Part shown: positions 58,640-64,000 of the stretch, in pieces | Position numbering within the stretch: position 1 is the stretch's first letter | Layout: each line of letters starts with the position of its first letter | From: Nautilus pompilius | Lineage: Eukaryota > Mollusca > Cephalopoda > Nautilida > Nautilidae | Assembly (NCBI GenBank): GCA_018389105.1 | Contig: JACATO010001115.1 | Coordinates: forward strand, 1 to 64,000 | DNA length: 64,000 nucleotides | Direction of reading: 5' to 3' | Program-made: the position numbers and the translations under genes | Notes under the pieces: model-generated | Told to the model about the DNA's origin: nothing | Database searches by the model: none | The model's input: only the letters and a program-made list of their open reading frames with translations

Positions 58640-61600
58640 AATACCTATCACCATCATTAAAGGGACCAGACAGATATAATTTATCTACAACCAATATATT
58701 CCAAGAGTAAATGGAATTTTCAATGCTGTGCATTGGAACTGATTTATTCTATGAAAATATCTTAGCAAATTTAGTCTTTCATTGCTATTTTTTAAAAATA
58801 TTACTGTACATAGTGATTGAGTTAGGTGTAAACAAATGAACTGTTAAAAATCTATTTAATTTTTACTGGTTAAGTGTCGCAAGTGCAATAGCTGCTTCAC
58901 TAAAACACGAGTTCTATTTTGCTACCATCTCATTTTAGCATTACTAACTTGAGTGTTAGTACGTTTTTAGAGATCATCAAGAAAAATGCAATATTTTTAA
59001 TTTATCTAAGCTGTACTAAAGTGATGCTTAAAGAAAATTAATTCACAACAAAACCATTTGTAAATGAACTGGCAGATAAGATGGTTTAAACAATTTCTCC
59101 TCCACACAGTTGTCATAAAACTTTGATTTTGGCCATACCTTTTATATAGATCTATGTAATCTTGGGAATTAATTTTATTAGACTCCCCGTCTAGTTTTGC
59201 TAGCTCCTTTCATTTAATGATATTCCATTTGGAACATTCACAAAATTTAAAAAATTATTGATCACAAACCTACATTTTTATTAAGCCTGATCAGGTGAAA
59301 TGAATTAGCTCACTACTGCTGACTCTCAATTATTGGTAGTCCAAATATCCAATTCAGGATGTTATCACTAGTTTTTTTTTAAATAAAATACCAGACTTTT
59401 TGTAACCAAGCTGTGAATCATTATCAAGCAAATGCCTTCCGTTTTATCAGTTAGTTTTTTTATTTTTTAAAGTTAAAATTTTTAATTAACTTGCCTATTT
59501 ATTATATTTAGATAAGAGATTTATAGTTTTTGAAGTCATTTATATCTATGAGCTTTCCACTTTGTGCTGAAGATTTTCCTCGTGATTAACCTACTTCATG
59601 GTCCTACATAAGAGTTTACATACTGAAAGTGTCAGCCACTTTTGAGGTGAAATGAAAATTTAAAAAGCATTTGTACAGAAACCACCTCAACAAAGAACAG
59701 CCCTTAACTGTTTGGTATTAGTGCTGCTGACCATTTTGTGGTTTAGCTAGTATAATTACCAGATAAAACAGAGCAGTCTTTGTAATTTGGTTATAAATAG
59801 GGTGGAAACTTGAAAATAAACAATTTTCAATATGCATAAATTGTTTGAAATCAGTGTTACTAGATCAGAAATTATCTGTCAACTTCATGAACTCGAATTG
59901 TTAAAAAAATTGGAGTATACAACATGATTCAGATATGATAAAACTATTTGAATTAAACAATTGCACTTTGGAGTCGAGCTGTGGCCACCATGAGATCACG
60001 TTTTAAATGATATGCAATATCTGGATCAAAGCCATACCCAAATTACCTAGGTTCTGTGAATGAAGGTTCCTAAGATATGCATTTATCAACAAGATGCTCA
60101 GTGGTAAAAGATCTGATGATCTGGCCTATCAGTCCATTGTAGTGATATTGGCCCCAGAATTCATCCCAAACTTTACCATAAGTCCTGTCTGCTGATTATC
60201 TCTTTGCACTAAAGAATGTTAGCAGCAGCAAAGCAATCTCTCTCATCCCTTTATAATTAACCAACTTTCATCAGGAAACACCACTCAAGGATTTGACTCT
60301 TATCCAATGATATCAAGTTACTCATGATAATTACCAAGTACAGCAGTGAGTTACTTAAAAGGAAACCAAAATAAACTGTATAGACTGTGCCAAGTTCTAA
60401 GTCTAAAGAATTCAAATGTTTCTGGATCTTGAGAGCCATTCTTTGTATGGGCCTGTCTGATACTACCAGTCAGGAATAAAATCTCATTTATGCTAATTGG
60501 GTTTTCTTGAAATGTTCAAACAATAATGGCAGATCTCACCAACTAATTAAGAAACCCATTTACTACTACCAGATGTCTTTAAATAATAGAATAAACTTTA
60601 TAGAAAGGTATCACAAGTGCCATTACAGGAAAAATTGTTTATGCTCCAGCATGATTTAGTATGTATCTTTTCTTTCAAGGTTAGTTTGAAGAGCAAAGTG
60701 CACACAAGAAAAAACACTTTAATGGGTGGGTAATACCTGGACTAACCAAATTATATCTGATATTGTGTAAAACTCATTAATCAAGATGCTAACCTCACTT
60801 GTGCAACAGTCCTACGTAATGGGAGAGAGAGAAGATAGTAGTTTGTTGGTAAAATATTTTTATTTCTCTGCAGTCCCCAGCTTCAGAACATTCGTCTGGT
60901 AGCCGTGGCACACCAAGACCATTTGCATGAACAGACCTCTGTTTAGCCAACATGAGATATGTACAAAAGCAGTATTGTTATCTGGAATAATCAGCATCAC
61001 TGGAAGTGACCCAACATAGCAAACTAAGGGTCAAAGTTCAGATTTTTCACCTGTACAGGTAATCCCTAACTTTAATCTCTTAGGGAAATTTCAAACAAAA
61101 TTTTTTTAAAAAAAAAAAAAAAAAGGAAATGCACAACCACAATGGTGAGATTCCATTTGAAACTTTTTCCAAAATATTACATTAACATGATAGTTAACCC
61201 TAACAAGACCAGTCAAATAAGCAACTTTTTTTTTTCCCCCAAAACTGGCAAGAAGTCTGCAATATTTGTCAAACAAGAACAACAACAGTAACAACCACAA
61301 CTGTGGGTAACACCAACTCAAAAACAGAACTTGAGGAAATCAACTTGGACTATGTCACTGTCATGTGCAGTAAAAATCCTGGCTACTGATGGGAGGCATT
61401 GTAATCTCTCTCTACCCTTTTGTAAGCAGCTTAAAGCCTAGCTATTAGTTCCCCTCTATTCATTATGATCATCACATTAAAATGCTAGTGTAAATTCATT
61501 AATTTCAATTAGTTTGGCACATTTTCAGATGTGGAAGAATTTAACAATCCACAAGTCTATCCAAACAAATATAACATCTCAGTCCTAATCGATATTTTTT

Positions 61601-64000
61601 TAAGAAATAATTCCTACTTAAATTTTGCAGTTTACCACTCCAGAATTTCTCTCAACATGCAAAAACACAGCCAATTTAACTCTCAATTTTTTATTCTGGA
61701 CAAACCTTTGGACGCTAACCTTGTACAGAAAATATCAACCAATTTATTCCGATCAGAATACTGGCCATTAAGTAAATCACAGAACAGCAGCATTACTTAT
61801 GGGCAGAAGTATCAATTAGTTAGTTAAAAATTATATCGAATATAAAAATTGATGCTTCTATAATTCTAACAAAGTTATCTCCCTTATTACAAACTATTTG
61901 CTGGTTGTCTACCTTGCTATGCATTGATTAGACTACAGTTCATAATGACAAACTTTTTAAAATTACAACTTAAATTTTAGATACTAAATTTCTAACTTTC
62001 CCATAAAATCAAAAATGTTTTATGACATTGCATCTACTTAAAATATTACATACATCTAAAATCAGATGAGAGTCAAAATAATTATGTTGTAACAGAGACT
62101 AGTAATGTTATTTTTTCAATTTATTTTCCTTTATGTCATCAATGTGAAAACAGTGTCAGCCTCTATCCCACTCCACTTATCATGGATATCTACTACCATC
62201 ACAACTACAGTACAAAACAAAATCAGATTTCTCCCAACAAACTAAGATTATTATTTTTTTTAAAATAAAGAGTAAAACTTTATTTAATTTTAGAGGAAAT
62301 TTTAAATGAATTACCCATTGCAGGAAGTAGGCATTTATTAATTCAGTACTTAAAAGAAAACCTGTGATATTATGAGAACAAGGAAATTAACAGGAGAATT
62401 TTCAGTGATTATCTACAACTTGAATAGTCAATTTTTTACTGCACATGAGACATAGCAAAGCAAGCTCCCCCATTTCATATAAAACTTACTTAATGCAATC
62501 CAATGTTTTAACTAATGACAATAAAACCCAGTCATGTCATTCGGCAATTTGGGTAGTTACCATTATGAACATCAGTAGGGACTTCTTGATGTAAAATGAA
62601 AAAAACTTGATTTTTCAGATATTGTATTTTCCAAATAGCAGATCAATCAATCAAGCTTATTAGGATAGGCCCAGTAATTTAGTACTCTTCTTGAAAGTAA
62701 ATGTAATAGGGAAAATAGATACATGTAAACATATATTCATTGGATAAGCCAGATATCAGCTGGACTCTCAAATTCACATACAAAATGTCTTTCTTTAAGT
62801 ATAGTGCCCCTACAGCTGGTGCATTGAGCATAATAAAGGTCAATGACTGCCCTAATGTTGAGCTAACTATTTATGGAGCCCAAATCACGCCCTTCTAAAG
62901 GTGTGGTGAAGGAATGTAAAATTCAGAGCATTCAGCTGCTAACACTCGTCACATGTACCAGACTCTGTTAAGATATGGTGTGCATCACAAATCATTTCTG
63001 ACTAGTCCCAATGGAGGGCAGTTGTCCATGGTGGGAAATTATGAACTATTGCTTGTGTGTCTGCTCCACACCTTTCATTTGTGGACGAAACCTCATGAAA
63101 TAAACAGCTGTTAGTTAAGACGTCACTGAACCAGCAGCACGTCACATATAGATGTTTTCTACTTGTAAAATATGGAATGCCTGAATTTGTGAATCAAATG
63201 CTGATTGACAGATCACATTTTTTCATTTTCCTGGAGGGATTTCAAATTCAGAGTCTTCCGTGTTAACATTCACGAATTGCTACTGCATAGTGATCATCAT
63301 CATCAATATACAAATGCCCATTGCTTTCATCCACCCAGTAGCATACTCAGATTAAGCCAGCCAGCCTTTTGCTGACTACTTTAAAAAATTATGCTTCAGA
63401 CTTGCTCCATGGAACAATTAAACCAACAGTTTTAATTTTTTTTTTTTTAATACATTTTCTTATTTAAAAAGAAAAAAAAATCTCTCATCAAACCTAATTT
63501 CTTTGCACAAACAAAATAGGACTACAGACTTGCAGCTCAGCTTAGCTCCATTTACTTTTCAAGGGCCTTCATTGAAAAATACTTTTTTTTTTTTTTTTTT
63601 TTTTTTTTGTACATGGAAATATATTAATCTGCAACAAACAATGCACTTTAAAATAGTCTATTTCATCCCTTGTTCCTGGAAAGCAAGGCACTGGAAATAG
63701 AATGGTCATCTTGACCAGTACAATGGATGGACAAATAAACCGTGGTAGGCCACAGAAGAATCATGTGCGCGAAACCACTGTTGCTATGTATCACGTCAGA
63801 GATGTACCAGCCACCAAGGTCACGTTAATAATATTAGAAACAGGGCCAGCCAGCACCCAGTCTATCTATAACTTGTAACAAAACTTGTTTTTCTTTTTTA
63901 AAAAAGGGACAAATTTTCTTTCAGTTTCAATTTAAGTGTACAAACTGAAGAAAAGTGGAATGAATAGTGTTGTCATAGCATACAAGCAAATGATTTTTTC
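58640..64000. other. GCH1 3' UTR and downstream AT-rich sequence
   Basis: The first ~1.2 kb is probably GCH1 3' UTR. From about 59.85 kb to the window end I find no recognisable protein, tRNA or structured repeat, only poly-A/T runs (61111, 63584) and short open stretches. A possible isolated exon at 60874-60930 is noted among the findings. Confidence 0.5.
59815..59820 (+). terminator. Candidate GCH1 polyadenylation signal
   Basis: AATAAA about 1.18 kb after the stop. An earlier AATAAA at 59382-59387 is an alternative; sequence alone does not decide between them. Confidence 0.4.

Noticed and set aside
1-64000. CRISPR arrays, operons, ribosome binding sites, bacterial elements
   Set aside because: None expected or seen; split genes with GT-AG introns and AATAAA signals show a eukaryotic nuclear genome.

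Overview
The window is a piece of an AT-rich animal nuclear genome. Three host genes are split by GT-AG introns, and their joined exons give proteins close to the vertebrate families. Intron lengths, the tRNA-derived SINE and the DNA-transposon load fit an invertebrate. A mollusc or another spiralian is my guess, and no single feature proves it.

Layout. (1) 261-7072, plus strand: the last six coding exons (220 residues) of a vaccinia-related kinase (VRK); the N-terminal half lies left of the window. (2) 7585-18098, minus strand: a complete FANCL gene, the Fanconi anaemia E3 ubiquitin ligase, with 13 coding exons (366 residues) and a probable untranslated first exon near 19.24-19.30 kb. VRK and FANCL meet tail to tail with 512 bases between stop codons, as human VRK2 and FANCL do. 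(3) 19.3-30.8 kb: an intergenic island of decayed mobile DNA. It holds two hAT-type transposase relics, a Tc1/mariner relic with one recognisable terminal repeat, two inverted copies of a small TA-flanked MITE, a long foldback hairpin, and a diverged ~210-bp sequence with a hairpin core present in opposite orientation at the two edges (20.92-21.13 and 29.00-29.21 kb). (4) 30933-58639, plus strand: a complete GTP cyclohydrolase I gene (GCH1), six exons and 253 residues, with a TATA box just upstream and introns up to 11 kb. Its introns hold a TA-flanked pogo-like element, a frameshifted jerky/Tigger-type transposase relic, a tRNA-derived SINE and at least five pieces of one dispersed repeat family. 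(5) 58.64-64 kb: the GCH1 3' untranslated region, then AT-rich sequence in which I recognise no gene.

The host genes do separate jobs: VRK is a chromatin and nuclear-envelope kinase, FANCL ubiquitinates FANCD2/FANCI in crosslink repair, and GCH1 makes the first committed intermediate of tetrahydrobiopterin. Nothing suggests an operon. The least explained material is the set of inverted repeats and hairpins in the FANCL-GCH1 interval. The VRK-FANCL arrangement is the clearest evolutionary signal.
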